Shown here piece by piece: positions 24,930 to 34,276 of a stretch of 64,000 nucleotides of DNA; position 1 is the first letter of the stretch, and each line of letters starts with the position of its first letter. The DNA comes from Phyllobacterium brassicacearum (GTDB lineage Bacteria > Pseudomonadota > Alphaproteobacteria > Rhizobiales > Rhizobiaceae): contig NZ_PGGO01000018.1 in assembly GCF_003010955.1 (NCBI RefSeq), forward strand, positions 1 through 64,000, in the 5' to 3' direction. The notes under the pieces are model-generated. The model saw only the letters and a program-made list of their open reading frames with translations, did not search any database and had not been told where the DNA came from. Position numbers and translations under genes: made by a program.

Positions 24930-25326
24930 ATTTCAAACACCTCATCTCGACGCCGTTTTCCATGCTCTCTCCGATCCAACACGGAGAGCCATCCTGCATC
25001 GGCTCACCGAAGGCGAACGCACCGTGAGCGAGCTTGCGACGCCCTTCAACATGTCGCTCGCAGGCGCGTCGAAACATATCAGGGTGCTGGAAGGAGCCGG
25101 ATTGGTGCGCCGCCATGTCCAGGGCCGGACGCATTTTTGCCAGCTGGAGGCGGCCCGCCTCGCCGAAGCGCAGGAATGGCTGCGGACATATGAGCGGTTC
25201 TGGACAGCGCGTCTCGACGATCTCGAGGAAATCCTGCGCGAGGAAGATCGCGCGTCGGCTCGATCAAGAGAACAGTTGCCGTCGAGCCCGGCGAAATCTG
25301 AAAAAACGTCAAGGAGTACGAAATGA
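24922..25326 (+). CDS. ArsR/SmtB-family transcriptional regulator
   Basis: A 134-residue winged-helix regulator starting at ATG 24922 (MVEFQTPHLDAVFHAL). FHALSDPTRRAILHRL is the classic N-terminal ArsR signature, and FNMSLAGASKHIRVLEGAGLV the recognition helix and turn. No ELCVCDL metal-binding motif is present, so metal sensing is unlikely. It belongs to the group paired with SRPBCC/AHSA1 proteins and overlaps such a gene by 4 bases (ATGA). Two palindromes in its promoter, one over its own start, point to autoregulation. The inducer is unknown. Confidence 0.9.
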   Translation: MVEFQTPHLDAVFHALSDPTRRAILHRLTEGERTVSELATPFNMSLAGASKHIRVLEGAGLVRRHVQGRTHFCQLEAARLAEAQEWLRTYERFWTARLDDLEEILREEDRASARSREQLPSSPAKSEKTSRSTK

Positions 25327-25868
25327 ACGAGCATGTCGGAAATGATCGTCTCGGCGTAGTAACAGCGCCTCGCACGATTCGCATCGAACGTATCCTTCCC
25401 GGTCCAATAGAACGGGTCTGGACCTATCTCACTGAATCGGACAAGCGGAAGAAGTGGCTGGCCGAGGGGCCGATGGCCAATTATGTCGGCGGTGACGTCG
25501 AACTGACCTTTTACCATTCGCAGTTGTCGAACGAACCCGCACCGGCCGACTACCAGAAATATGAGGGGCACACGAACAAGGGCAAGGTCACCCGCTACGA
25601 GCCGCCGACGCTGCTCAGCTTCACCTGGCCGGAATCCACGGGCGAACCTTCCGAAGTCACCTTCGACCTTACCGCCTCGGGATCCGACACATTGCTCAGG
25701 GTCACGCACACACGGCTTGCCGGCAAAGACTCGATGGTGAATGTCGCCAGCGGCTGGCACACACATCTGGGTGTCCTCATCGACCATCTCAACGGCGAAC
25801 AGACCAGAGGCTTCTGGGACAAATTCAGCCGGCTTGAGAAGGAATACACGCAGATCATCACAGGCTGA
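25323..25868 (+). CDS. SRPBCC/AHSA1-domain protein
   Basis: A 181-residue START-like fold protein, beginning with a variable tail and then RIERILPGPIERVWTYLTESDKRKKWLAEGP, the AHSA1 signature. The domain continues through RYEPPTLLSFTW and HTRLAGKDSMVNVASGWHTHLGVL. These ligand-binding proteins often partner with ArsR-like repressors in stress or detoxification operons; the ligand is unknown. It is coupled to the regulator by an ATGA overlap. A hairpin cluster follows. Confidence 0.88.
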   Translation: MNEHVGNDRLGVVTAPRTIRIERILPGPIERVWTYLTESDKRKKWLAEGPMANYVGGDVELTFYHSQLSNEPAPADYQKYEGHTNKGKVTRYEPPTLLSFTWPESTGEPSEVTFDLTASGSDTLLRVTHTRLAGKDSMVNVASGWHTHLGVLIDHLNGEQTRGFWDKFSRLEKEYTQIITG

Positions 25869-25874
25869 TATTGC

Positions 25875-25922
25875 GTAAGATATTTCTTACATAAGGGTAT
25901 TGGCCGGCATTATCTGCCGGCC
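25875..25922. terminator. two hairpins between convergent SRPBCC and GNAT genes
   Basis: GTAAGA/TCTTAC (25875-25880 and 25885-25890) and GGCCGGCA/TGCCGGCC (25902-25909 and 25915-25922). Located between converging genes, they probably end transcription in one or both directions. Confidence 0.5.
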
Positions 25923-25934
25923 GCTACCTAGCTG

Positions 25935-26459
25935 CTAACGTCGAAAACGCCTCTCGAACATCCAGACCGGCTCTTCCGTATAGGTCGTTTCGGCGATCTT
26001 CCGAAAACCATTCTTTTTAGCGATCCGCTGGGATGCTGCGTTTTCCGGAGATATGATGCAGAGCGCCCGATCATGCTTGAAGAATGCGTCGCCCCAAGCC
26101 ACGACCTTGGACAAGGCCTCACTTCCAAAGCCCATGCCGTGCACTTCCGGCGAGAGAACCCAGCCCATCTCAGGAGCGTCCCCGAACGGCGGATCGATCT
26201 GGCGCTCGAAATTGGCAAAGCCAAGCTCGCCGACAAATTGCCTGCTTGCCCTTTCCTCCACAGCCCAGAAGCCGTATCCGATGAGAGGCCACAGTCCAGC
26301 ATAGCGCAAGAGACGCGCCCATGACTGTTCGCGGGTGGATGGCTTTCCGGTGATCTGCATATAGATCTCGGGACGCTGCCACATGGCATGAACCGATTCA
26401 AAGTCCTCGCGATTATGAGGGCGCAGAATAAGGCGTTCGGTCTCAAGGATGGGAATCAT
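25935..26459 (-). CDS. GNAT N-acetyltransferase (RimJ/RimL-like)
   Basis: A 174-residue protein from ATG 26459 (MIPILETERLILR) with GGAG 8 bases upstream. LETERLILRPHNREDFESV is the N-terminal pattern of Acetyltransf_3 proteins such as RimJ and RimL; GMGFGSEALSKVVAWG forms the acetyl-CoA loop, and SQRIAKKNGFRKI is motif B. They acetylate protein N termini, antibiotics or small amines. The substrate here is unknown. It is monocistronic, 36 bases downstream of coaBC on the same strand. Confidence 0.88.
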   Translation of the reverse strand: MIPILETERLILRPHNREDFESVHAMWQRPEIYMQITGKPSTREQSWARLLRYAGLWPLIGYGFWAVEERASRQFVGELGFANFERQIDPPFGDAPEMGWVLSPEVHGMGFGSEALSKVVAWGDAFFKHDRALCIISPENAASQRIAKKNGFRKIAETTYTEEPVWMFERRFRR

Positions 26460-26495
26460 GAATGGCACTCCGTGGTCACAACGGTCGGCTTCAAA

Positions 26496-27893
26496 CTAGA
26501 CATCGACCGTCTGCAAAGCTTCTGCAATCTTTGACGCCAGACGTTCGGCAACCTCGTCCTTACTCATGTCCGGCCACTCCTCGACCCCGGAGCGGGTGAC
26601 GATGCGCACGGCATTGCGATCCCCGCCCATGACGCCTGTCGCGTGGCTGACATCGTTGGCAACGATCCAGTCAGCGCCTTTCTTGTCAAGCTTTTTGCGG
26701 GCATTGGCCAATAGATCCTGTGTTTCGGCGGCAAAGCCAACCACAAGGCGTGGTCGCAACGTGCTATGCCCGACCCCAGCAAGGATATCGGGATTTTCAA
26801 CCATTTGCAGCGCCGGAGCCTTCTTGCCCGGCTGCTTCTTGATCTTTTCGCCAGCCTCGTTTGCGGTGCGCCAATCGGCAACGGCAGCGACCATGACGGC
26901 AGCATCGGCAGGCAGCAACTGCTCCACCGCGTCGCGCATCTCACACGCCGATTCGACATGGATGACGTCGACGCCTTCAGGATCGGGGATGGTCACAGGC
27001 CCAGACACGAGCCGTACCGTTGCACCAAGCCTGACCAATGCGGCGGCAATGGCATGGCCCTGTTTCCCTGACGAACGATTGGCGATGTAACGCACCGGAT
27101 CGATGGCCTCATGGGTTGGGCCCGAGGTCATGACGATGGTCTTGCCGGCAAGAGGTTTCGGCCTGTGGTCAAGGAGATTTTCGATCTCAGCAACAATCTC
27201 CAGCGGCTCTGCCATACGGCCTGTTCCGCTTTCACCACTCTCCGCCATCTCACCCCTGCTTGGCCCAACAAATCGAATGCCATCCTTTTCCAACGTCGCG
27301 CGGTTGCGTTTCGTCGCCGGGTAGTCCCACATTCTGGGGTTCATTGCCGGTGCAATCAACACGCGCTTGTCAGTCGCCATCAGCACCGCGGATGCAAGGT
27401 CGTTGGCAAGCCCGTTGGCCATTTTCGCCATAAGATCAGCCGTCGCAGGAGCGACAACGACCAAATCGGCTTCGCGTGACAAGCGGATATGGCCGACATC
27501 ATGTTCGTCCTCCCGCGAGAACAGCTCGGTGAAGACCTTATCGGCGGCGATGGCGCCAACGGCAAGCGGCGTGACGAACTCTTCGGCTGCCTTGGTCAGG
27601 ATCGGCCGCACACGGGCGCCGCGTTCACGCAGCCGCCGAATGAGGTCAAGACATTTATAGGCGGCGATACCACCACCGATGATCAGGAGAACCCTTCGGC
27701 CAGAGAGGGATCCGGATCCAACTGGCCGTGACGTGGGCGCTGGCGTCGAACCTGTCTGCACAGGCACGACATCGCCAAGTCCGGCAAGAAGCAGCCGAAC
27801 TTCTTCTTCCATGGAACGGCCATGCGCCGCTGCCCGCAGGCGCAGCTTTTCCTTGGTGGCGTCATCAAGGTTACGAATCGTGATGCTGGCCAT
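26496..27893 (-). CDS. coaBC: CoaBC with N-terminal FitA-like ribbon-helix-helix domain
   Basis: A 465-residue bifunctional phosphopantothenoylcysteine decarboxylase and phosphopantothenate-cysteine ligase for coenzyme A synthesis. Residues 1-40 (SITIRNLDDATKEKLRLRAA, then GRSMEEEVRLLL) are a FitA/Arc-type DNA-binding domain normally found in antitoxins. The CoaC part starts near residue 66 with IIGGGIAAYK; the catalytic His is in VGHIRL (His135), PAMNPRMW is present, and the motif that in E. coli holds a catalytic Cys reads AESGESGTGRM, with Ser219 at that place. The CoaB part follows from about 242 (TSGPTHEAIDPVRYIANRSSG). It lies after ubiE and ubiB with a 67-base gap. Confidence 0.93.
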   Translation of the reverse strand: MASITIRNLDDATKEKLRLRAAAHGRSMEEEVRLLLAGLGDVVPVQTGSTPAPTSRPVGSGSLSGRRVLLIIGGGIAAYKCLDLIRRLRERGARVRPILTKAAEEFVTPLAVGAIAADKVFTELFSREDEHDVGHIRLSREADLVVVAPATADLMAKMANGLANDLASAVLMATDKRVLIAPAMNPRMWDYPATKRNRATLEKDGIRFVGPSRGEMAESGESGTGRMAEPLEIVAEIENLLDHRPKPLAGKTIVMTSGPTHEAIDPVRYIANRSSGKQGHAIAAALVRLGATVRLVSGPVTIPDPEGVDVIHVESACEMRDAVEQLLPADAAVMVAAVADWRTANEAGEKIKKQPGKKAPALQMVENPDILAGVGHSTLRPRLVVGFAAETQDLLANARKKLDKKGADWIVANDVSHATGVMGGDRNAVRIVTRSGVEEWPDMSKDEVAERLASKIAEALQTVDV

Positions 27894-27960
27894 TTGATTG
27901 CACTTTCACAGAGAATTGCCGCAAATTGCAATCATTGCTATCACATGAGCACTCAAGTCT

Positions 27961-29538
27961 TCAAGCAACAAGCTTGTAGGTGATGACAACAAGACAAATT
28001 GCAATCACCCAAAGGGCCACGCGACCGGACCGTGTGTGGCGCGCCTCGGCTTTGCCGATGGCCTTGGCCGTCTGCTCATCGAAACGGAGGCCGTTTTCCG
28101 CCATCAGATCAAGCTCCTGTGACAGGCGATCGGCGCGTGCCACCAGTTCGGGCGCCTGGCGCGCCAAATGGAGGACCGCATGAGCGCCGTCGCGGGCATC
28201 GATGAGGATACCCTGAGGGCCGAGATTACGGCGTATCCAGCCGCCAACCACCGGCTCCGAGGCCTTCCACATGTTGAAATGCGCATCGAGCGTGCGTGAA
28301 ACACCCTCCACCACCACCATGGTTTTCTGCAGCATGACCAGTTCCGGCCGCGTCTCCATATCGAAGAGTTCGGTGACTTCGAACAGCAATGTCAGCAGTT
28401 TCGCCATGGAAATGGTTTCGGCAGGCTGACCATGGATCGGCTCGCCGATGGCGCGGATCGCCTGGGCAAAGCTTGATACGTCATGGTGGTGCGGCACGTA
28501 GCCAGCCTCGAAATGAACTTCGGCGACGCGCGCATAGTCACGCGTGATGAAGCCATACAGTATCTCGGCGAGGAACCGCCGTTCCTTCTTGCCGAGGCGT
28601 CCGGTAATGCCGAAATCCACTGCAACAATATGGCCTTCGGAATCGACGAAGAGGTTGCCGGGATGCATGTCGGCATGGAAGAAGCCATCGCGCAACGTGT
28701 GGCGCAGGAAGGACTGGATGAGCGTTTCGGCGAGTTTGATCAGGTTGTGTCCCGCCGCACGCAGGCCCTCTATGTCCGACATTTTCACGCCGTCGATCCA
28801 TTCGAGCGTCAGGACATCCCGGCCAGTGCGCTCCCAGTCGACCATAGGGACGCGAAAGCCCGGATCGTCCTTGGTGTTCTCGCCGATTTCCGAAAGGGCA
28901 GCGGCTTCGAGGCGCAGATCCATCTCGATGCGCGTTGTCTGCGCCAGGGTGCGCGTAACTTCAATCGGCCGCAGGCGGCGCGTGGCGGGCACATAGCGCT
29001 CCTGCCATTTTGCCACCAGGAAGAAACTCTCAAGATCGTTGTTGAAGCGCTGACGCACGCCAGGCCGCACCACCTTGACCGCGACCTTCTTGATCTCGCC
29101 ATTGCTCCTGACAAAAGCAGGGTGGACCTGCGCAATCGATGCCGCTGCGATTGGTTCGTCAAAGCTTACATATAGATCGAGAAGTGCGCGCCCCAGCGAG
29201 CCCTCAATCGCCTTGACCGACGCTTCCATCGGAAAGAAATCGAGCTGGTCCTGCAGGAGCGCCAGGTCATCGGCAACTTCGGTGCCAACCACATCGGGCC
29301 GGGTTGCCAGGAACTGGCCGAGCTTGACGTAGGACGGTCCGAGCTTGTTGATGGCGCGCGACATGCGTTCGGAGCGCCGCGCGGTCATGGCGCGGCGACG
29401 GGCCAGGAGCCCGGCGATACGGTGACCAAAGGCGGGAAGACCGCTCAACCCCTCGGCCGGTAGCGCGGATATGACGCCTTCGCGAGTCATGATCCATCCG
29501 GCCCGCATAAGGCGAAATGTTGCTGCAACCTTACTCAT
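27961..29538 (-). CDS. ubiB: UbiB, atypical kinase/ATPase of ubiquinone synthesis
   Basis: A 525-residue ABC1/ADCK-family protein. The invariant KxGQ motif is VKLGQFLATRPD, the Ala-rich nucleotide loop is AAASIAQVHPA, and the kinase core continues with FFHADMHPGNLFV and VDFGITGRL. Two hydrophobic helices close the C terminus (VALWVIAICLVVITYKLVA), anchoring it to the inner membrane. UbiB has ATPase activity and supports delivery of hydrophobic ubiquinone intermediates. The start is 7 bases after the ubiE stop, so the two are one operon. Confidence 0.95.
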   Translation of the reverse strand: MSKVAATFRLMRAGWIMTREGVISALPAEGLSGLPAFGHRIAGLLARRRAMTARRSERMSRAINKLGPSYVKLGQFLATRPDVVGTEVADDLALLQDQLDFFPMEASVKAIEGSLGRALLDLYVSFDEPIAAASIAQVHPAFVRSNGEIKKVAVKVVRPGVRQRFNNDLESFFLVAKWQERYVPATRRLRPIEVTRTLAQTTRIEMDLRLEAAALSEIGENTKDDPGFRVPMVDWERTGRDVLTLEWIDGVKMSDIEGLRAAGHNLIKLAETLIQSFLRHTLRDGFFHADMHPGNLFVDSEGHIVAVDFGITGRLGKKERRFLAEILYGFITRDYARVAEVHFEAGYVPHHHDVSSFAQAIRAIGEPIHGQPAETISMAKLLTLLFEVTELFDMETRPELVMLQKTMVVVEGVSRTLDAHFNMWKASEPVVGGWIRRNLGPQGILIDARDGAHAVLHLARQAPELVARADRLSQELDLMAENGLRFDEQTAKAIGKAEARHTRSGRVALWVIAICLVVITYKLVA

Positions 29539-29545
29539 TCAGGCT

Positions 29546-30322
29546 TCACAGCCTCCAGCCGGAATGCAGCGCGGCGATACCGCCGCTAAAATTCCGCCAG
29601 CTCACCCGCTCGAAGCCGGCCTTGCGGATCATCTCGGCGAAATCGGCCTGGCGCGGAAACTTGCGGATCGATTCGACCAGATATTGATAGCTGTCGGCAT
29701 CGCCGGTCACGGCCTTGCCAATCTTGGGAATGGCATTGAACGACCAGGCATCATAGACCTTGTCGAGGATGGGCAATTCCACCTCGGAGAACTCTAGGCA
29801 GAGGAACCGACCGCCCGGCTTCAGAACACGAAACGCTTCCGACAAGGCACGATCGATATGCGGCACGTTGCGGATGCCGAAAGCAATTGTGTAGGCGTCA
29901 AAACTCGCGTCCGCGAAAGGAAGTTCCTCGGCATTGGCCTCAACGAATTCGGTATTGTCGGCAAGGCCTTTCTTTTCGGCGCGATCACGGCCGACACCAA
30001 GCATTGAACCGTTGATGTCGAGCACGGTCGCGTGGGCATTGCGGTTTGACGCCTCAATGATCCTGAAGGCGATGTCGCCGGTACCGCCAGCAACATCAAG
30101 TACCTTCCAATTGGCCGTCTTCGATGGCGAGAGCCAGGCGATCATCGAATCCTTCCAAACGCGATGCAGCCCGCCAGACATTAGATCATTCATCACGTCA
30201 TAACGCTTGGCGACACGGTGGAAGACGTCGTTGACGCGCGCCTGCTTTTCCCCATCGCCGACATCCTGAAAGCCGAAGGATGTTTCCATGCCGCCATGGG
30301 CACCGGTGCGTTGCTGGTTCAT
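29546..30322 (-). CDS. ubiE: UbiE, demethylmenaquinone/2-polyprenyl benzoquinol methyltransferase
   Basis: A 258-residue SAM-dependent C-methyltransferase. SAM motif I is [12 protein letters not shown]; UbiE signatures [18 protein letters not shown] and [15 protein letters not shown] are intact. It methylates the quinone ring in ubiquinone synthesis. As first gene of the ubiE-ubiB(-coaBC) block it probably carries the promoter, in the 127 bases shared divergently with the adenosine deaminase gene. Confidence 0.96.
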   Translation of the reverse strand: MNQQRTGAHGGMETSFGFQDVGDGEKQARVNDVFHRVAKRYDVMNDLMSGGLHRVWKDSMIAWLSPSKTANWKVLDVAGGTGDIAFRIIEASNRNAHATVLDINGSMLGVGRDRAEKKGLADNTEFVEANAEELPFADASFDAYTIAFGIRNVPHIDRALSEAFRVLKPGGRFLCLEFSEVELPILDKVYDAWSFNAIPKIGKAVTGDADSYQYLVESIRKFPRQADFAEMIRKAGFERVSWRNFSGGIAALHSGWRL

Positions 30323-30449
30323 TGTCTTACCTGCTGATTTCTGTTGCGGCGAACCATAGAAGATTGAAACACATAAGGCTATTGTCCTGTAGCGCGATCA
30401 AGCGCCGCGTCGGTTATTTTGTTTGTTTTGTCACGTTGGGATCGCCGGA

Positions 30450-31469
30450 ATGGTTTTGAAAGCCGAATTGCATTGCCATGTCGAAGGGGCCGCCTCACCT
30501 CGCCTGGTCGAGAAAAAGGCCGCCAAATATGGCGCGGACGTTTCCGCAATCATTCAAGGCGGGAAATTCGTTTGGCATGACTTCACGTCGTTCCTCCATG
30601 CCTATGATCAGGCATCCATGCTGTTCCGCACCGAAGAGGACTATGCCGACCTTGCCGAGGACTATCTCCTGTCATTAAGCCGGCAGGACGCGATTTATTC
30701 GGAACTGTTCATCTCGACGGATCATGCCATCAGCGCCGGGCTTGACCCGCGAGCCTATATTGAGGGCCTTGCCGAGGGCATGCGCCGCGCCAAAGCAGCG
30801 ACTGGCATAGAGGGCCGGCTGATCGCGACGGGCCTGCGTCACAAGGGACCCGAGGCTGTCATGGCGGCTGCAAGGTATATCGTGGAAAACCCTCATCCAC
30901 TGGTCACCGGCTTCGGCATGGCGGGAGATGAGAGGATGCATAACCCAAAGGATTTCTCCGCTGCCTTCGAACTGGCGCGCGATGCGGGACTTGGCATTAC
31001 GGTGCATGCCGGCGAACTGTCGGGCTGGAAAAGTGTGTCTGATGCGCTCGATGCGCTCAAGCCTTCGCGTATAGGCCACGGTGTTCGTGCCATAGAGAAC
31101 CCCGATCTCGTCAGGCGGCTGGCGGATGAGCAGATCCTGCTCGAGTGCTGCCCCGGATCGAACATTGCGCTCAGCGTCTATGGCGATTTTGCAGCGCATC
31201 CGTTCGCCAATCTTGCGAGGGCCGGCGTGCCGATGACGCTTAACTCCGACGACCCGCCCTACTTTCATACCGACCTTGCGCAAGAGTATGAAATCGCGGC
31301 GACTTATTTCGGTTATGATGACGAAATGCTCAAAGCGGTAACGCACACTGCGCTCAAGGCCGCGTTCGTCGACGAAGCGACGCGAACAGCGCTGCTCGAA
31401 CGTCTTTATCCGGACAAAACTGTGCGTGTGGCAGATGAGCTCTTTGCGGGATCGTTGTCCAGCAGCTAA
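30450..31469 (+). CDS. add: adenosine deaminase
   Basis: A 339-residue zinc hydrolase starting at ATG 30450. Zinc and catalytic motifs are in order: KAELHCHVEGA (His-x-His), TVHAGE, SRIGHGVRA and TLNSDDPPYF with the catalytic Asp pair. It converts adenosine and deoxyadenosine to inosines, entering the purine salvage path run by the nearby purine nucleoside phosphorylase. An adenine deaminase or aminodeoxyfutalosine specificity cannot be excluded from sequence alone. It precedes upp with a 33-base gap on the same strand. Confidence 0.9.
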   Translation: MVLKAELHCHVEGAASPRLVEKKAAKYGADVSAIIQGGKFVWHDFTSFLHAYDQASMLFRTEEDYADLAEDYLLSLSRQDAIYSELFISTDHAISAGLDPRAYIEGLAEGMRRAKAATGIEGRLIATGLRHKGPEAVMAAARYIVENPHPLVTGFGMAGDERMHNPKDFSAAFELARDAGLGITVHAGELSGWKSVSDALDALKPSRIGHGVRAIENPDLVRRLADEQILLECCPGSNIALSVYGDFAAHPFANLARAGVPMTLNSDDPPYFHTDLAQEYEIAATYFGYDDEMLKAVTHTALKAAFVDEATRTALLERLYPDKTVRVADELFAGSLSSS

Positions 31470-31502
31470 GGTCTTGTCGATTTTGAATGAAGGGGGTTTC
31501 CC

Positions 31503-32129
31503 ATGGGCGTGACCATCGTTTCCCATCCGCTTGTCCAGCACAAGCTTACAATCATGCGCGACAAGGACACGTCGACGGCAGGATTCCGGCGTTTGCTCAA
31601 GGAAATCTCGCTGCTGCTCTGTTATGAGGTGACCCGCGACCTGCAACTGACCAACATCCGGATACAGACGCCTTTGATGGAGATGGATGCGCCAGTGATC
31701 GAGGGAAAGAAGCTGGTCTTCGCCTCAATCCTGCGCGCTGGCAATGGCTTGCTCGAAGGCATGCTTGATCTCGTGCCGGCGGCGCGCGTCGCCCATATCG
31801 GCCTTTACCGCGATCATGAAACATTGCTGCCGGTTGAATATTACTTCAAAGCACCGGAAGATATCGTCAACCGGCTTATTATCGTCGTTGACCCGATGCT
31901 GGCAACTGCCAATTCGGCCATTGCGGCAATCCAGAAGCTGAAGGATCGCGGCGCGAGCAATATCCGCTTTCTTTGCCTCCTCGCGGCACCGGAAGGTATC
32001 GAACGCTTCACCAAGGCGCACCCGGACGTTCAGGTCTTCACTGCGGCAATCGATGATCATTTGAATGAGAAGGGCTATATTGTCCCGGGTCTTGGCGATG
32101 CGGGAGACCGCATGTACGGAACGAAATAG
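31503..32129 (+). CDS. upp: uracil phosphoribosyltransferase
   Basis: A 208-residue type I PRTase, normal length, preceded by GAAGGGGG. The PRPP loop [11 protein letters not shown] and the Upp-specific C-terminal [14 protein letters not shown] are present, along with [13 protein letters not shown]. It makes UMP from uracil and PRPP. Its partner for supplying uracil, from pyrimidine nucleosides, may be the cdd/deoA gene group on the opposite strand. Confidence 0.97.
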   Translation: MGVTIVSHPLVQHKLTIMRDKDTSTAGFRRLLKEISLLLCYEVTRDLQLTNIRIQTPLMEMDAPVIEGKKLVFASILRAGNGLLEGMLDLVPAARVAHIGLYRDHETLLPVEYYFKAPEDIVNRLIIVVDPMLATANSAIAAIQKLKDRGASNIRFLCLLAAPEGIERFTKAHPDVQVFTAAIDDHLNEKGYIVPGLGDAGDRMYGTK

Positions 32130-32155
32130 GCGAGCCCGACCATACTGCGCAGTAA

Positions 32156-33472
32156 TTAAGCTCCGATTCGGCGAAATACCGGGTTGATAGTGCGTGGTTT
32201 GCGCTCAGAAAATCCATAGGCCGCTTCGATGACCTGTACCGCCGCCACGGCGTCATCGTGGCTGCGGGCGTGGACGAGAGCAATCGGCTCACCCTCCTCC
32301 ATTCTGGCACCAATCGGCTGAAGGGCGGTTACACCTACCGCATGATCGATCGGATCTTGCGGGCGTATGCGGCCGCCGCCCAGTGTGACTATCGCAACGC
32401 CAATCGCACGCGTATCGACCGAAGCGACATGCCCGGTCTGCGGTGCTTTCACTTCGTGGATGACCGGGGCGGTTGGCAGATGATGGCCGGCGCGGGAGAC
32501 AAAATCCGTGGGCCCGCCAAGCCCTGCCACCATACGCCCGAATGTCTCGGCAGCCTTGCCACTATGGAGCGCGTCACGTGCCTTTTCCAGCGCTGCCTTG
32601 TGGTTTGACGCGAGCTTGGCCGATACCAGCATTTCGGCGACCAGCGCCAATGTGACCGCTTCAAGACGGACGTCGCGCTTGTCGCCAGTCAGGAAATCGA
32701 CCGCGTTCTTGACCTCAACCGCATTGCCGGCGGCCAAAGCCAGAGGCTCGTTCATGTCGGTCAACAACGCAGTGGTCGTCAAACCCGCGCCTTGAGCGAC
32801 TGCCACAATGCTCTCCGCCAGGGCGACTGCATCGCGGTTTCTGGCCATGAATGCGCCGTTACCCGACTTCACATCCAGAACAAGCGCATTGAGACCCGCC
32901 GACAGTTTCTTCGACAGGATCGAAGCAGTGATCAGCGGGATGGACTCTACCGTCGCGGTCACATCACGAATGGAATAAAAGCGCTTGTCCGCAGGGGCGA
33001 GATTCGCCGTCTGACCAATGATGGCGCAACCAACCTCGCGTACCACTTTGCGAAACAACGCATTGTCCGGCTGGCTGCGATAGCCCGGGATGGAATCCAT
33101 CTTGTCGAGCGTACCGCCCGTGTGGCCGAGCCCGCGACCCGATATCATTGGCACGTATGCCCCGCAGGCGGCCGCGATCGGCGCAAGCATTAGTGAGACA
33201 TTATCGCCCACACCGCCGGTCGAATGCTTGTCGACCGCAGGACCAGGCAAGTCGGACCAATCGAGAATATCGCCGGAGTCGCGCATGGCGAGCGTCAGGG
33301 CTACTGCCTCGTCGCGCTTCATGCCATTGAAATAGACTGCCATCGCGAATGCGGCAATCTGACCGTCAGTGATCGCGCCCGAGCTCATGGCATTGACGAA
33401 CGCGGTTATGTCCGCGGCATCCAGCGTGTGACCGTCGCGTTTGCGTCGGATGATTTCCTGCGGCAACAACAT
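32156..33472 (-). CDS. deoA: thymidine phosphorylase
   Basis: A 438-residue class II nucleoside phosphorylase, the usual length. The phosphate-binding KHSTGGVGDNVS is intact, with SGRGLGHTGGTLDKMDSIPGY after it and an N-terminal LPQEIIRRKRDGHTL. It splits thymidine or deoxyuridine with phosphate to release the base and 2-deoxyribose-1-phosphate. It is the last gene of the nucleoside operon, starting 3 bases after the purine nucleoside phosphorylase stop. Confidence 0.96.
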   Translation of the reverse strand: MLLPQEIIRRKRDGHTLDAADITAFVNAMSSGAITDGQIAAFAMAVYFNGMKRDEAVALTLAMRDSGDILDWSDLPGPAVDKHSTGGVGDNVSLMLAPIAAACGAYVPMISGRGLGHTGGTLDKMDSIPGYRSQPDNALFRKVVREVGCAIIGQTANLAPADKRFYSIRDVTATVESIPLITASILSKKLSAGLNALVLDVKSGNGAFMARNRDAVALAESIVAVAQGAGLTTTALLTDMNEPLALAAGNAVEVKNAVDFLTGDKRDVRLEAVTLALVAEMLVSAKLASNHKAALEKARDALHSGKAAETFGRMVAGLGGPTDFVSRAGHHLPTAPVIHEVKAPQTGHVASVDTRAIGVAIVTLGGGRIRPQDPIDHAVGVTALQPIGARMEEGEPIALVHARSHDDAVAAVQVIEAAYGFSERKPRTINPVFRRIGA

Positions 33473-33475
33473 CGC

Positions 33476-34276
33476 TTAGCCGATCTCCCGCACCAGCGCC
33501 CGGATGATTTTCTGCAGGCGTGCGCCCCCCTTCGGTGCGACGTCCTTGGTTTCGTCGTGCGAGAGCTCTGCACCGGTCATGCCCGCCCCGTAATTGGTGA
33601 TGACCGAGCAAGCAGCTACGCGCAGCCCAAAGAAACGCGCCAGGATGACCTCCGGCACTGTCGACATGCCGACCGCGTCGGCACCCAGCGTGCGCGCCAT
33701 GCGAATTTCGGCCGGCGTTTCGAATGAAGGTCCCGAAAACCACATGTAAACACCGGGTGACACCTTTTCGCCGACTTCGTCCGCAGCGATGACGAGAGCA
33801 TCCTTCAGCTTGGTGTCATAGGCAGTGGTCATGCCGACGAAGCGCCGGTCGGACGGCTCGCCAATCAGCGGATTGAGACCGGAATAATTGATATGATCAT
33901 CAATCAGCATGACGCTGCCCGGAGCCAGATCGTGGCGCACCGAACCGGCGGCATTGGTGAGGATCAGCATCTCGATGCCAAGGTCAGCCAGCGCCGCGAT
34001 GACCGGACGCATGACCGCAGCATCGCCCTTTTCATAATAGTGGGCACGACCGGCCAGCATCAGCACCGGTTTGCCGGAAAGGTAGCCAGCGACGACCTCG
34101 CCCGCATGGCCGGAAACGCCGCTGTGCGGGAAGCCCGGAAGGTCGGCATAGGGGATGCGGACAGCATTCTCCACCGCATCGACCAGCGAACCCAGGCCAG
34201 ACCCGAGAACCAGCGCAACGCGCGGCGCAAGCCCATTCAGCTTTTGTATCAGTGTTCCTGTGGCAGGCGCGATCAT
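33476..34276 (-). CDS. punA: purine-nucleoside phosphorylase (PNP, trimeric type)
   Basis: A 266-residue PNP of the trimeric class: LVLGSGLGSLVD, RAHYYEKGD, LTNAAGSVRHDL and the purine-site FETPAEIRM. It phosphorolyses inosine and guanosine, matching the output of adenosine deaminase. Its ATG overlaps the cdd stop by 4 bases (ATGA). Confidence 0.95.
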   Translation of the reverse strand: MIAPATGTLIQKLNGLAPRVALVLGSGLGSLVDAVENAVRIPYADLPGFPHSGVSGHAGEVVAGYLSGKPVLMLAGRAHYYEKGDAAVMRPVIAALADLGIEMLILTNAAGSVRHDLAPGSVMLIDDHINYSGLNPLIGEPSDRRFVGMTTAYDTKLKDALVIAADEVGEKVSPGVYMWFSGPSFETPAEIRMARTLGADAVGMSTVPEVILARFFGLRVAACSVITNYGAGMTGAELSHDETKDVAPKGGARLQKIIRALVREIG

